A DNA stretch of 64,000 bases from Bacteroidaceae bacterium (lineage in GTDB: Bacteria > Bacteroidota > Bacteroidia > Bacteroidales > Bacteroidaceae), in NCBI GenBank assembly GCA_017645305.1, contig JAGCPD010000074.1:1-64000 (forward strand). Reading direction: 5' to 3'. The notes below the pieces were generated by a model. That model ran no database searches and had not been told where the DNA came from. It worked only from the letters and a program-made list of their open reading frames with translations. A program made the translations under genes and the position numbers. Shown one piece after another: positions 23,947 to 33,143 of the stretch (position 1 is the stretch's first letter; every line of letters begins with the position of its first letter).

Positions 23947-25098
23947 ATGGGAGAAATAAAGGTTGTTAAGGTAGAAAATTCCAGGCAGATGAATGCTTTT
24001 GTTCAATTGCCGGAAAGACTCTATGCTGGCAGCCAGTTTTATGTCCCCGATTTGGATAGCGATATCCGTGACATGTTTAATCCTAAGAAAAATACTGCCC
24101 TCAAATATGCCGACATTCAGGCTTTTCTGGCTTACCAAGATGACAAGGTTGTAGGCCGTATTGCTGGAATTATCAACAGGAATGCCAACGAACGATGGAA
24201 GAAAAAGTGTGTTCGCTTTGGACTTATTGAGTTCGAGGATGACCTGGCCATTTCTGATGCCCTCTTAAAAGCTGTTGAACAATGGGGCGCAGAACGCGGA
24301 ATGACGCAGATTCAGGGGCCTATGGGAATTATCGATTTTGACAAAGAAGGCATGTTGATTGAGGATTTCGATCTCATGGGCAGCATGATAGATATTTACA
24401 ATCCTCCGTATTATCCTCAGCACATGCAACAACTGGGTTACCAGAAAGAAGTGGATTGGTTGCAGGTGCGGGTGGAAATACCGAAGGAAGTCCCTGCCAA
24501 ATATGCGCGTGTCGCAAATTTGGCAAAAGAGATGTTCGGGTTGAGGGTAAGAAAAATAAACCGTAAGGAAATCTTGGGCGAACAGGGACAGCGTGTGTTT
24601 CAGTTAATGAATGAGGCTTACGCGCCTATCTTTGGATATAGCGACCTGACAAGAGAAATGGTGTCAGACCTGATAAAGAAATATATTCCCATTTTGGATC
24701 CGGACCTCATAACAACGGTGGAGAACGAAAAGGGGGAGATGGTATGTGCCGCGGTTACAACAGGAAGTCTATCGCATACTCTTCGTAAGTCAAAGGGCAA
24801 ACTGTTCCCGACAGGATGGATACACTTTCTGAAGACCCTCTTCTTCAAGAGCGAGGATACCGTCAACATGATGCTTATTGCTGTGCGTCCTGACATGCAG
24901 GGCTTGGGCGTGAATGCATTGGTGTTTGACGACTTGATTCCTATATATAATCGCAAGGGTTTCAAATATGCCGAGACAGGTCCCCAACTAGAGGATAACG
25001 TAAAGGAACTGTCGCAATGGAAACCTTTAAACCCTAAAATACAAAAACGCAGAAGGTGTTGGATTAAAACTATAGAAAGACAACAAACAGAAGAATAA
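23947..25098 (+). CDS. GNAT-fold N-acyltransferase-like protein
   Basis: The 383-aa cytoplasmic protein has a GNAT-like N-terminal half (VPDLDSDIRDMF near 35, VVGRIAGIINRNAN near 65, MTQIQGPMGI near 120) and a C-terminal repeat of the fold ending in MQGLGVNALVFDD. No catalytic residues can be assigned with certainty. It is the first gene of the operon, 10 bp before the ketosynthase. The position suggests an acyl or N-acyl transfer in making or attaching the pigment/lipid product, but the reaction is unknown. Confidence 0.7.
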   Translation: MGEIKVVKVENSRQMNAFVQLPERLYAGSQFYVPDLDSDIRDMFNPKKNTALKYADIQAFLAYQDDKVVGRIAGIINRNANERWKKKCVRFGLIEFEDDLAISDALLKAVEQWGAERGMTQIQGPMGIIDFDKEGMLIEDFDLMGSMIDIYNPPYYPQHMQQLGYQKEVDWLQVRVEIPKEVPAKYARVANLAKEMFGLRVRKINRKEILGEQGQRVFQLMNEAYAPIFGYSDLTREMVSDLIKKYIPILDPDLITTVENEKGEMVCAAVTTGSLSHTLRKSKGKLFPTGWIHFLKTLFFKSEDTVNMMLIAVRPDMQGLGVNALVFDDLIPIYNRKGFKYAETGPQLEDNVKELSQWKPLNPKIQKRRRCWIKTIERQQTEE

Positions 25099-25108
25099 AA
25101 TTAAGAAA

Positions 25109-26332
25109 ATGAATAGAGTAGTAATAACAGGTATGGGCATTTGGTCTTGTCTGGGTCAGACATTGGACGATGTACGTGATGCTCTGTACCAGGGAAAGAG
25201 TGGTATCATCTTCAGCCAGGAAAGAAAGGATGCGGGATTCCGTTCCGCTTTGTGTGCAGATGTTCCAGCTGTAGAAATCAAGAAACTTTTAGCGCGTAAC
25301 GTTCGTCAGTTTATGCCGGAAGAGGCTCAGTATGCTTATGTGGCAACTTTACAGGCACTTGAGAATGCAAAGATAGATCAGGATTTCCTGGATGCTCACG
25401 AGGTGGGTATTATCTATGGTAACGACTCTGTTGCAGAGAGTACCATGATAGCTTTGGACAAGTTCCGCGAGTTCAAGGATACTGCTGCCTGCGGCAGTGG
25501 CGCCATCTTCCAGAGTATGAATAGTACTGTAACCATGAATTTGGCTTGCCTGTTCAAATTGCGCGGTATCAACCTTACCTCTTCTGCAGCATGTGCTTCC
25601 AGTTCACTGGCTATTGGTAATGCTTACCTGCTTATTAAGGAAGGGTTGCAGGATTGCGTAATATGCGGTGGTGCCCAGGAGGCAAATATGTATTGCGTTG
25701 CCAGTTTTGACGGTATTCAGGCATTCTCGACACGTGAGGACGAGCCTACTAAGGCTTGCCGTCCTTTCGACCGTGACCGTGACGGTTTGGTTCCCGGTGG
25801 TGGCGCTGCAACGCTGATTCTGGAAAGTTACGAACATGCTGTTAAGCGCGGTGCTCCCATCATTGCCGAGATAGTAGGGTGGGGCTTCAGCGGTAATGGT
25901 GACCATATCTCTACACCTAACGTGGCAGGTCCAGCCCGTTCTTTGGAGTTGGCGCTCAAGAATGGAGGCATAGACCCCCGCATGATAGGTTACGTTAATG
26001 CTCACGCTACCAGTACCCATGCAGGTGATGGTCGTGAAGCAATGGCAATTGCACAGTGCTTTGGCGACTACAAGGTACCTGTTACCAGTACTAAGAGTCA
26101 GACAGGACACGAAATGTGGATGGCAGGTGCTAGCGAGTGTATCTACTCTGTGCTGATGATGAAGAACGGCTTTATTGCCGGTAGCCTGAACTTTGAGAAT
26201 CCAGATGAGGAGACGGCATGCGTAAATGTTATTCCACAGACTATAGAAACAGGCTTTGATATGTTCCTGAGTAATAGCTTCGGCTTTGGCGGAACAAATA
26301 GCACACTCATAGTAAAAGATTTCAAAGGATAA
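25109..26332 (+). CDS. beta-ketoacyl-ACP synthase
   Basis: This condensing enzyme elongates ACP-bound chains. The 407-aa sequence shows the KAS II-type Cys-His-His triad: Cys162 in SAACASSS, His299 in NAHATSTHAGD, and His334 in KSQTGHEMWMAGA, with Lys329. The glycine-rich end FGFGGTNST is intact. It lies in an operon with its own ACP, dehydratases, reductase and thioesterase, so it is dedicated to a secondary metabolite rather than housekeeping lipids. Only one ketosynthase is present and no chain-length-factor partner, unlike typical aryl-polyene clusters. Confidence 0.92.
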   Translation: MNRVVITGMGIWSCLGQTLDDVRDALYQGKSGIIFSQERKDAGFRSALCADVPAVEIKKLLARNVRQFMPEEAQYAYVATLQALENAKIDQDFLDAHEVGIIYGNDSVAESTMIALDKFREFKDTAACGSGAIFQSMNSTVTMNLACLFKLRGINLTSSAACASSSLAIGNAYLLIKEGLQDCVICGGAQEANMYCVASFDGIQAFSTREDEPTKACRPFDRDRDGLVPGGGAATLILESYEHAVKRGAPIIAEIVGWGFSGNGDHISTPNVAGPARSLELALKNGGIDPRMIGYVNAHATSTHAGDGREAMAIAQCFGDYKVPVTSTKSQTGHEMWMAGASECIYSVLMMKNGFIAGSLNFENPDEETACVNVIPQTIETGFDMFLSNSFGFGGTNSTLIVKDFKG

Positions 26333-26384
26333 TATATAAGCGAGAATATTTCACATTTATTTTTACAAATAACTATTTAAGATC

Positions 26385-26627
26385 ATGACAAGAGAAGAAA
26401 TCATTGAGAAGACAATCGAGACATTGACAGACGAGTTTGATGTAAACGAGGAAGAAATTGTAGAAGACGCCCCTATTTATCAGACCCTGCATCTCGACAG
26501 CCTGAGTCTTGTTGACCTGGTAGCTGTTGTACAGTACACCTTTAAGGTTAAGATTCCAGCAGAGGACCTGCCCAATGTGAAGACTTTTGGTAATCTGTAT
26601 GATTACATTGAAAGCCACATGGCCTAA
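26385..26627 (+). CDS. acyl carrier protein
   Basis: This is an 80-aa ACP with the phosphopantetheine site Ser39 in LHLDSLSLVDLV. The acidic composition and length are normal. It is placed between the ketosynthase and the dehydratases of the same operon and is probably their dedicated carrier. A separate ACP domain is part of the ligase/acyltransferase fusion at 58.1 kb. Confidence 0.93.
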   Translation: MTREEIIEKTIETLTDEFDVNEEEIVEDAPIYQTLHLDSLSLVDLVAVVQYTFKVKIPAEDLPNVKTFGNLYDYIESHMA

Positions 26628-26636
26628 TCTGACGTA

Positions 26637-27053
26637 ATGACAGATATCAAGAATCTCATACCTCAGCGCTCGCCAATCATGATGGTTGACGAGTTGCTTG
26701 AGGCTCATGACGATGTGGCACGCTGCAGTCTTACCATCAGGGAAGATAATTTCTTCCTTGAGTCTGACGGTGCGATAGCAGAACCAGGTGTAATAGAACA
26801 TATTGCACAGGCGGCTTCTGCTTTTGCCGGCTATAGTGCTATGCAGGCCGGTGCAACAGAACCACCGGTAGGTTATATTGGCGAGGTGAAACGTTTTAGG
26901 TTGAATCGTAGGCCATGTAAAGGCGAAACATTAGTTACCACCATTACAATGGGTCCCACTGTAGGTGGTGTTACTATCATCAGTGGTGAGACAGTTTCTG
27001 GCGAAGAGACTATTGCCACCACACAAATGAAAATCTATGTTGCTGGAGAATAA
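26637..27053 (+). CDS. hotdog-fold 3-hydroxyacyl-ACP dehydratase
   Basis: The 138-aa protein begins with the FabA/FabZ-like motif LIPQRSPIMMVDEL and has the active-site helix EPGVIEHIAQAASAFAG, with Glu and His as likely catalytic residues. The second part (PVGYIGEVKRFRLNRRP) forms the hotdog sheet. It resembles the dehydratases of aryl-polyene and flexirubin clusters. It starts 9 bp after the ACP gene and overlaps the next hotdog gene by 17 bp. Confidence 0.85.
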   Translation: MTDIKNLIPQRSPIMMVDELLEAHDDVARCSLTIREDNFFLESDGAIAEPGVIEHIAQAASAFAGYSAMQAGATEPPVGYIGEVKRFRLNRRPCKGETLVTTITMGPTVGGVTIISGETVSGEETIATTQMKIYVAGE

Positions 27054-27402
27054 ATATTACAAGGTTTTACGCGCGCGCAAGGAAAATGAAGGAAAAGCCG
27101 TTTACCGTTTGGCTATCCTGCCAGACTGCAACGTGTATGAAGGGCATTTCCCAGGTAATCCTGTTTGTCCTGGTGTTTGTAATATCCAGACTATCAAGGA
27201 GTGCGCCTCTTTACTTGTTGGCAAGGAGTTACGCATCTCGTCAATCAAGCAATGCCAGCTCACAGCAATAGCCACTCCAACGGTTTGTCCGGAGGTGGAT
27301 GTGCTGTTAGAAGTGAAAGAGGCAGACGGAAGCTATACAATAGTTGCCAGTATCTCGGACGAGAACAGGCAATATATGACCTTCAAGGGCGAAGTTGTAT
27401 GA
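27037..27402 (+). CDS. FabZ-like hotdog dehydratase
   Basis: This 121-aa protein carries the FabZ motif YEGHFPGNPVCPGVCNIQ with the catalytic His in GHFPG. It is the second dehydratase of the operon. The helix normally carrying the second acidic residue reads TIKECASLLVG. It overlaps the preceding gene by 17 bp and the following gene by 8 bp, indicating coupled translation. The two hotdog proteins could work as a heterodimer, as known for paired dehydratases in aryl-polyene clusters. Confidence 0.85.
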   Translation: MLLENKYYKVLRARKENEGKAVYRLAILPDCNVYEGHFPGNPVCPGVCNIQTIKECASLLVGKELRISSIKQCQLTAIATPTVCPEVDVLLEVKEADGSYTIVASISDENRQYMTFKGEVV

Positions 27403-28771
27403 CGTTATAATCATAGGAAGCGGTTTGGGTGGCTTGGTTTGTGCCAATCTGCTCAGTAAGAAAGGGCAGAAAGTGCTCGTTCTGGAGCGTCAGCATCAGC
27501 CTGGAGGTTGTTTGCAGAGCTATCGCCGTGGTGCTATGATGTACGATACCGGACTTCATTATGTAGGCGGCTTGGCAGAAGGGCAGCCTTTGCATGATAA
27601 GTTCCAAGAATTAGGCTTATTGTCACTGCCTTGGCAAAGACTGGATGCCGACGGTTTTGACCGCATTATGATAGGTGACCGTGAGTTTCGGTTTGCCGAG
27701 GGCCTTGATAATTTTGTTGAAACACTTGCGAAGGACTTTCCTGAAGACAGGGAAAGTCTGCTTCGTTATGTTTCCCTTCTGCAATGTACCGACGAGGTCT
27801 GGATGCAAAAGACAAATGCTTACAAATACCTCAGCGATATTGTTCCCAATCCCTTGTTGCTGAATGTCTTGAGTGGTGCCTGTTTAAAGATGGAACTAAG
27901 ACGAGACACATTGCCTCTCTTTACTTATGTGCACGGGAATGCCCCCTTTATACAAAGTAGTTGGAGGCTGAAGGGCGATGGGAACCTTCTTGTTCATAAA
28001 CTGACAGAGAACCTTGCCAATCAGGGCGGAGAGATTATTTGTGATGCTGAGGTAGAGGAGTTGGTCGAAGAAGAAGGTCTCCTACGGAGAGCTGTATGTA
28101 AAAATGGCGAGACTTACGAGGCGCGCTATTTTATAAGCGATGCCCATCCATCAGTGACACTTTCTCTTGTTAAGGAAAGCCAGTTGCTGAAGAAGGTATA
28201 TCGCCGTAGGATTGATAATTTAGAAAATACGAATGGCATGTTTACCGTTCAGTTGTTGCTGAAGCCTGATAAAGTGCCTTATTTTAACTATAACGAGTTC
28301 CTGTATGACGGACTTGAAGCATGGGACGGACAAGGTTATATGGTGAGCTGTCGTGTTCCTGAGGACGGATCGGCATTTGCACGCCAGATAGACATCCTTA
28401 CGCCTATGAATATAAAGGAATGTGCTGCATGGAAGGATACCAGATGTATGCATCGTGGAGAAGAATACCTGCAGTTCAAGGCACAGAGGGCACAGCAATG
28501 CATAGCTGTTGCGGAGCGTTTCCTGCCCAACTTGCACGAGCATATACAGGAGATACATACCAGTACGCCGCTCACGTATCTCGATTACAACCTTTCGCCA
28601 GACGGCAGTGCCTATGGAATACGAAAGGATTCAGCGGCTCCGCTTTTAACGGTTTTGTCACCTCGCACAAGCATCCCCAATTTACTGCTTACCGGTCAGA
28701 GCCTTATGCTTCATGGCCTGCACGGTGTTACTATGACCGCAATGTACACAACAAAAGAAATTATAGATTAA
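27395..28771 (+). CDS. FAD-dependent oxidoreductase (phytoene desaturase/CrtISO-like)
   Basis: The N-terminus YDVIIIGSGLGGLVCANLLS is a classic FAD dinucleotide-binding site followed by VLVLERQHQPGGCLQSY, as in the phytoene desaturase and carotenoid isomerase family. A C-terminal FAD block (LLLTGQSLMLHGLHGVTMT) closes the fold. The 458-aa protein likely sets double-bond configuration or saturates a polyene intermediate. The start codon is TTG (27395-27397): an in-frame stop lies just upstream and no ATG fits the conserved N-terminus. It overlaps the preceding dehydratase gene by 8 bp. Confidence 0.85.
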   Translation: MYDVIIIGSGLGGLVCANLLSKKGQKVLVLERQHQPGGCLQSYRRGAMMYDTGLHYVGGLAEGQPLHDKFQELGLLSLPWQRLDADGFDRIMIGDREFRFAEGLDNFVETLAKDFPEDRESLLRYVSLLQCTDEVWMQKTNAYKYLSDIVPNPLLLNVLSGACLKMELRRDTLPLFTYVHGNAPFIQSSWRLKGDGNLLVHKLTENLANQGGEIICDAEVEELVEEEGLLRRAVCKNGETYEARYFISDAHPSVTLSLVKESQLLKKVYRRRIDNLENTNGMFTVQLLLKPDKVPYFNYNEFLYDGLEAWDGQGYMVSCRVPEDGSAFARQIDILTPMNIKECAAWKDTRCMHRGEEYLQFKAQRAQQCIAVAERFLPNLHEHIQEIHTSTPLTYLDYNLSPDGSAYGIRKDSAAPLLTVLSPRTSIPNLLLTGQSLMLHGLHGVTMTAMYTTKEIID

Positions 28772-28780
28772 AGAAGATAT

Positions 28781-31405
28781 ATGAAACGTCAGATTTTACT
28801 TTTTATGCTCATGATGGTTTTTGCCATTCCGTCTATTGCTCAGATGATTACAGGAAAAGTCTTTGATGCATTAGATAATGAACCATTGGAGGGCGTACAA
28901 GTCTGGTATAAGGATAGGCCTACAGGAAAGGTTCTTACCGATGCTAACGGTAACTATAAAATCCGGTTCCGTCCTGGAACATTGGTGTTCTACTATTTCG
29001 GCTATAAGAATGTTGAGGTTGTGGTAAAGAAGGCGCGAACCTTGAATGTTACGCTTTCAATGAACGCTAAGGACATAGAAACTGTTACCGTCAAGGCAGA
29101 GAAGAAGAAATATGTACGTAAAGGCAATCCCGCAGTTGAAATGATGCAGAAGGTTATAGCTGCCCGCAAAAGTGCGGATATCCATGATGCAGAATATGCA
29201 AGTTACGATAGGTACATAAGCACAACGATGGCTCTTAACGATGTGGATACTACTACGTTAGATGAGGAGAACTTTAAGAAGGTTAACCTTAATGTCGAAT
29301 TTGCCGAATATTGTCCTGCAACGGGTAAGATGATTCTTCCCATCAGTTTCGAGGAGCGTATCACTAAGGAGTATTTTCGTAAGGACGGGGACAGGCGCAA
29401 AAGTATTGTCCTGGGTGAGCATAAGGAGAGTTTGTTGGACCTTTTGCAGGCTACGGAATTCGTCGAGTCTAAGATTAAGACGAATTTGGTTGATGTTGAC
29501 ATCTACAAGGATCAGACCGTAATCTTCCAGCATAACTTTATCAGTCCTATCGGTGGTGCCGCTGCTATCCGTTTCTATCATTATGCCATTAAGGATACCG
29601 TGGAGTGTGATGGCGACTCATGTTTCGTCATTAATTTCCAGCCAGCCAACAAGCAGGACTTTGGATGGAACGGTGACTTGTACATCATTGCCGATAGTAC
29701 TTGGCGTGTGAAGCGTGCCCGTATGGGTATGCCTATGGACAACAGTGTGAACTTTGTCAAACACCTTACTTTGGATCAGGAATTCGAGAGCCTGCCTTCG
29801 GGACAGCAGTTCTGTACCAGTAACCGCATGATTATGCAGGCGATGCTTACCGAGAAGATAAAGAAATTACACATCGAGCATTACGCCCGCTACACCAATA
29901 TCAGCAACGAGCCTTTCCCGGATGAATTAGTTAATTTCCTTGGTGACGAGAAGGTTGAGAAGGGTGCAAAGCATAGAAGCGAGGATTTCTGGGCAGAGTA
30001 TAGGCCTGATACGCTTACACACGGACAAATGCATATCAATGACTTGAAACGCAAGTTTACAGACCGTCCTGCAGTACGCGCGGTTCTTTATGTCATGAAG
30101 ATATTCTTGGACAACTACCTCGAGACGAGCGCAGACCCGAATCGTCCCAGTAAGATTGACATAGGTCCCTTCTTCTCTACCTTTGGTAGTAACTGGGCCG
30201 AGGGATTCCGTTTGCGTCTTGGTGCTCAAACCACAGGAGCCCTGAACAAGCACTGGTTCTTCAGCGGATGGGGTAAATATGGTTTCAAGGATAAGAAGTT
30301 CAAAGGCGAGGGTAAGATAGCATACTCTTTTGTTGAAAAGGAAAAGGATATTATTGCATATCCCCGCCGCGACCTCACCTTTAGCTATACACGTGACATC
30401 CAGAGTCCTTCGGATAAGTTCCTGCAGTACGACAAGGATAATACCTTCATGTCAATTGCCTGGCAGAAGACCCATTTGCAGAGCTACTTCGAGCGTTTCC
30501 GTTTTGCTGCACTTTTCGAGTACGAGAACGGATTGGCCTTGAACGGACATTTCAATCGTGAATGGAACAGAGGAGCCGGTGACCTTTATTTCCTTACCAA
30601 CAAGCAGTGGAATAATGATATCGGTGCCATTTCTCTTGAAGATGTGCCGAATGTGCAATCCAACACCATTGTCTATACTGAGTTCAGTTTCGGTGTTTCA
30701 TATCAGCCGGGTCTTAAGGTCCTGAACACACGTACCAAGCGTTATCTTTCTAACCTTGAGGCTCCCAAGTATGGCATACAGCATACCGTAGGTATAAAAG
30801 GATTCCTGGGTGGCGACTATAACTACAACCTGACCGAGTTTACATTCAGTAAACGATTCTGGCTGAATTCGTGGGGTAGTGTTGACGGTAGTGTTCACGC
30901 CTCTTTCCAGTGGAACAAGGTTCCTTTCCCATTGCTTGTCATTCCCGAGGCTAACCTAAGCTTCATCCGTAGCCGTAATACCTTCAATCTGGTTGGCAAC
31001 ATGGAATTCTTGCATGACCGTGCTGTAACCACTATGTGGCGTTGGGACCTCAACGGCAAGATTTTCAATCGTATTCCTTTCCTCAAGAAGCTAAAGTGGC
31101 GCGAGTCACTGGCTCTTAACTGCATGTGGGGTTATCTTTCCAGCAAGAACAATGCTATGCTTCCTGAGAATATTGATGATGATTTGCTTTACCGCTTCCC
31201 TGGTAAATGGCGAGCTTGGAATGGTTTATACCGCTACGAGCCCAATACCGGTCCTATGAACAGCTGGAAGCCATACATCGAGGCTGCTGTAGGAATTCAT
31301 AACATCTTTAAGTTCCTTAGCTTCGAATATACGCATCGCTTCACTTACATAGGACCCAATACGCAGAAGTGGGGCTTCCGCTTCTATTTCGAGGCAAGCT
31401 TCTAA
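28781..31405 (+). CDS. outer-membrane protein, DUF5686 type
   Basis: An 874-aa protein with signal peptide (MKRQILLFMLMMVFAIPSIAQ), a carboxypeptidase-regulatory-like beta domain (22-100, ITGKVFDALDNEPLEGVQVW), a DUF5686-like central region, and a large C-terminal beta-barrel rich in aromatic strands ending FRFYFEASF, the usual outer-membrane insertion end. Family members sit in many Bacteroidetes genomes and also within flexirubin clusters. It may export or anchor the product or modify the outer membrane. It starts 9 bp after the oxidoreductase gene. Confidence 0.85.
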   Translation: MKRQILLFMLMMVFAIPSIAQMITGKVFDALDNEPLEGVQVWYKDRPTGKVLTDANGNYKIRFRPGTLVFYYFGYKNVEVVVKKARTLNVTLSMNAKDIETVTVKAEKKKYVRKGNPAVEMMQKVIAARKSADIHDAEYASYDRYISTTMALNDVDTTTLDEENFKKVNLNVEFAEYCPATGKMILPISFEERITKEYFRKDGDRRKSIVLGEHKESLLDLLQATEFVESKIKTNLVDVDIYKDQTVIFQHNFISPIGGAAAIRFYHYAIKDTVECDGDSCFVINFQPANKQDFGWNGDLYIIADSTWRVKRARMGMPMDNSVNFVKHLTLDQEFESLPSGQQFCTSNRMIMQAMLTEKIKKLHIEHYARYTNISNEPFPDELVNFLGDEKVEKGAKHRSEDFWAEYRPDTLTHGQMHINDLKRKFTDRPAVRAVLYVMKIFLDNYLETSADPNRPSKIDIGPFFSTFGSNWAEGFRLRLGAQTTGALNKHWFFSGWGKYGFKDKKFKGEGKIAYSFVEKEKDIIAYPRRDLTFSYTRDIQSPSDKFLQYDKDNTFMSIAWQKTHLQSYFERFRFAALFEYENGLALNGHFNREWNRGAGDLYFLTNKQWNNDIGAISLEDVPNVQSNTIVYTEFSFGVSYQPGLKVLNTRTKRYLSNLEAPKYGIQHTVGIKGFLGGDYNYNLTEFTFSKRFWLNSWGSVDGSVHASFQWNKVPFPLLVIPEANLSFIRSRNTFNLVGNMEFLHDRAVTTMWRWDLNGKIFNRIPFLKKLKWRESLALNCMWGYLSSKNNAMLPENIDDDLLYRFPGKWRAWNGLYRYEPNTGPMNSWKPYIEAAVGIHNIFKFLSFEYTHRFTYIGPNTQKWGFRFYFEASF

Positions 31406-31438
31406 TTTACATTTTTCACTTTTCATTTTTCACTAAAT

Positions 31439-32167
31439 ATGAAATACGCATTAGTAACAGGTGCCAGTCGTGGTTTGGGACGCGCTATTGCAGTCCGTCT
31501 GGCTCAGATGGGATATAATATTCTTATTAATTACGCAGGTAATACGGCAGCTGCCGAGGAAACGCTTCGTCTGGTTCGCGAGGCAGGTACCGACGGTGAA
31601 CTGTGGTGCTTTGATGTAGCCGACCGCGAGAAGGCTACCGCAACCATTCAAGCATGGCAGGAGGCTCACGAGGATGAATACATCGAGGTTTGCGTCAACA
31701 ATGCCGGAATCCGTCGCGATGGCGTAATGGCTCTCATGACTTTCGAGGATTACACCCGTGTTATTGATATTACTTTACAGGGTTTCTTCAATGTAACCCA
31801 ACCGCTTCTGCCCGCTATGCAGTTCCATAAGTTTGGCCGTATTATCAATATGGCCAGTGTCAGCGGCATTAAGGGTTTGCCCGGACAGACCAACTATTCG
31901 GCTGCCAAGGGTGGCATCATTGCTGCTACCAAGGCACTGGCTCAGGAGGTTGCCAAGAAGAACGTAACTGTAAATGCTTTAGCTCCAGGCTTTATCAAGA
32001 CTGATATGGTTGAGGGACTTGACGAGGCAAGCCTCAAGAAAACCATCCCTGCCGGGCGTTTTGGTCAGCCCGAAGAGGTTGCCGAGGCTGTAGCCTTCCT
32101 GGTTTCTCCGATGGCAGGTTATGTTACTGGAAATGTAATCTCCATTAACGGAGGGCTTTATACCTAA
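31439..32167 (+). CDS. fabG: 3-oxoacyl-ACP reductase, SDR family
   Basis: The 242-aa protein is an NADPH-dependent ketoreductase: TGASRGLGRAIA (8-19), NNAG, the catalytic Ser in NMASVSG, and YSAAKGG with Tyr and Lys. It would reduce the beta-keto group in each elongation cycle with the operon's ketosynthase and dehydratases. It is probably specific to the cluster; the housekeeping fabG is expected elsewhere. The intergenic stretch before it is a simple TTTTCAC/TTTTCAT repeat. Confidence 0.92.
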   Translation: MKYALVTGASRGLGRAIAVRLAQMGYNILINYAGNTAAAEETLRLVREAGTDGELWCFDVADREKATATIQAWQEAHEDEYIEVCVNNAGIRRDGVMALMTFEDYTRVIDITLQGFFNVTQPLLPAMQFHKFGRIINMASVSGIKGLPGQTNYSAAKGGIIAATKALAQEVAKKNVTVNALAPGFIKTDMVEGLDEASLKKTIPAGRFGQPEEVAEAVAFLVSPMAGYVTGNVISINGGLYT

Positions 32168-32191
32168 TTTATATATTATATATACAGATAT

Positions 32192-32680
32192 ATGAAAAGG
32201 ATAAACGTTTTTTTCATTCTTTCATTCTTCATTCTTTCATTGTGCCAGGCTACGGTGCCAGAGGGTAGGCTCTTCCAGTTCGAACGAAGCACCAATCGTA
32301 ATTATATCTGTTACGATGTGAATCTGAAGAATGGAAAGCTGAACATTAAAGAACCTGTTAACGCCTATTGGATTAGAGTGGAAGAGGGTGGTGTAAAGAA
32401 AGAGCTCTCCTTCCTGCAGTTCACTTTTGCTTTTGGCTATAAGGTGGATATCAAGAAGGATAACGAGGTTACCATACACCTTTCTCCTTATAAGAAGCTT
32501 CCCATCCGTATCTGTAAGCGTAACGGTAAGTGGATTGCCCTTGTTACCATGGATGGACAGGAGATGCAGCTTACCAAGATGTTTGCTCAGATGAAGGGTG
32601 ATTCCCTTACATGTCTGTATGTTGATGTAACGGGTGTTGCCAATGGTCAGACCATTACCAAACGTATAAAGAACAAATAA
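32192..32680 (+). CDS. DUF4833 secreted protein
   Basis: A 162-aa protein with signal peptide (MKRINVFFILSFFILSLCQA) and the DUF4833 patterns LFQFERSTNRNYICYDV, VNAYWIRVEEGG and FTFAFGYKV. The family has no known reaction but recurs in flexirubin/aryl-polyene-type clusters of Bacteroidetes, as here. It is periplasmic. It may help transfer or anchor the product. Confidence 0.8.
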   Translation: MKRINVFFILSFFILSLCQATVPEGRLFQFERSTNRNYICYDVNLKNGKLNIKEPVNAYWIRVEEGGVKKELSFLQFTFAFGYKVDIKKDNEVTIHLSPYKKLPIRICKRNGKWIALVTMDGQEMQLTKMFAQMKGDSLTCLYVDVTGVANGQTITKRIKNK

Positions 32681-32720
32681 AACCCCTCCGTCACTCTTTT
32701 TGGGAGAGTGAATAATAATA

Positions 32721-33143
32721 ATGAAAAAGGAATTAACGGACGTATGCCAGATTCGCGTCAAGTTCAGCGAGATGGATGCCATGCTGCGTGTATGGCACGG
32801 TAACTACGTTAAGTATTTCGAGGACGGTCGTGAGTCATTCGGCCGTCATTACCCCGGTATAGGATATGAGGTAATGCTTGCTGCCAACATCCCTGCTCCT
32901 GTCTATGATGTGCATGTCAGGCACTTGGCACCCCTGGGTATGAACGATGTGGCAGAGATTCATACCACATACGTCCGTAAGCCCGGGGCCAGACTCGATT
33001 TCAAATACCAGATCTTTCGTCAGAGCGACGGTGTCCTGTGTTGTGAAGGCAGTACCACTCAGCTATTCATCGATCCGCAAGGCAATCTAATGATAGAGGA
33101 ACCTCAGTACTTCACAGACTGGAAGAAGAAGTATCTGGGGTAA
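32721..33143 (+). CDS. acyl-CoA/ACP thioesterase, 4HBT-type
   Basis: A 140-aa hotdog thioesterase of the YbgC/4-hydroxybenzoyl-CoA type: VKFSEMDAMLRVWHGNYVKYFEDGRE contains the usual helix with Asp/Glu and HxxY. It ends the operon and may release the chain or edit stalled acyl-ACP. The preceding 40-bp gap is small, so it is cotranscribed. After it 390 bp have no gene. Confidence 0.85.
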   Translation: MKKELTDVCQIRVKFSEMDAMLRVWHGNYVKYFEDGRESFGRHYPGIGYEVMLAANIPAPVYDVHVRHLAPLGMNDVAEIHTTYVRKPGARLDFKYQIFRQSDGVLCCEGSTTQLFIDPQGNLMIEEPQYFTDWKKKYLG

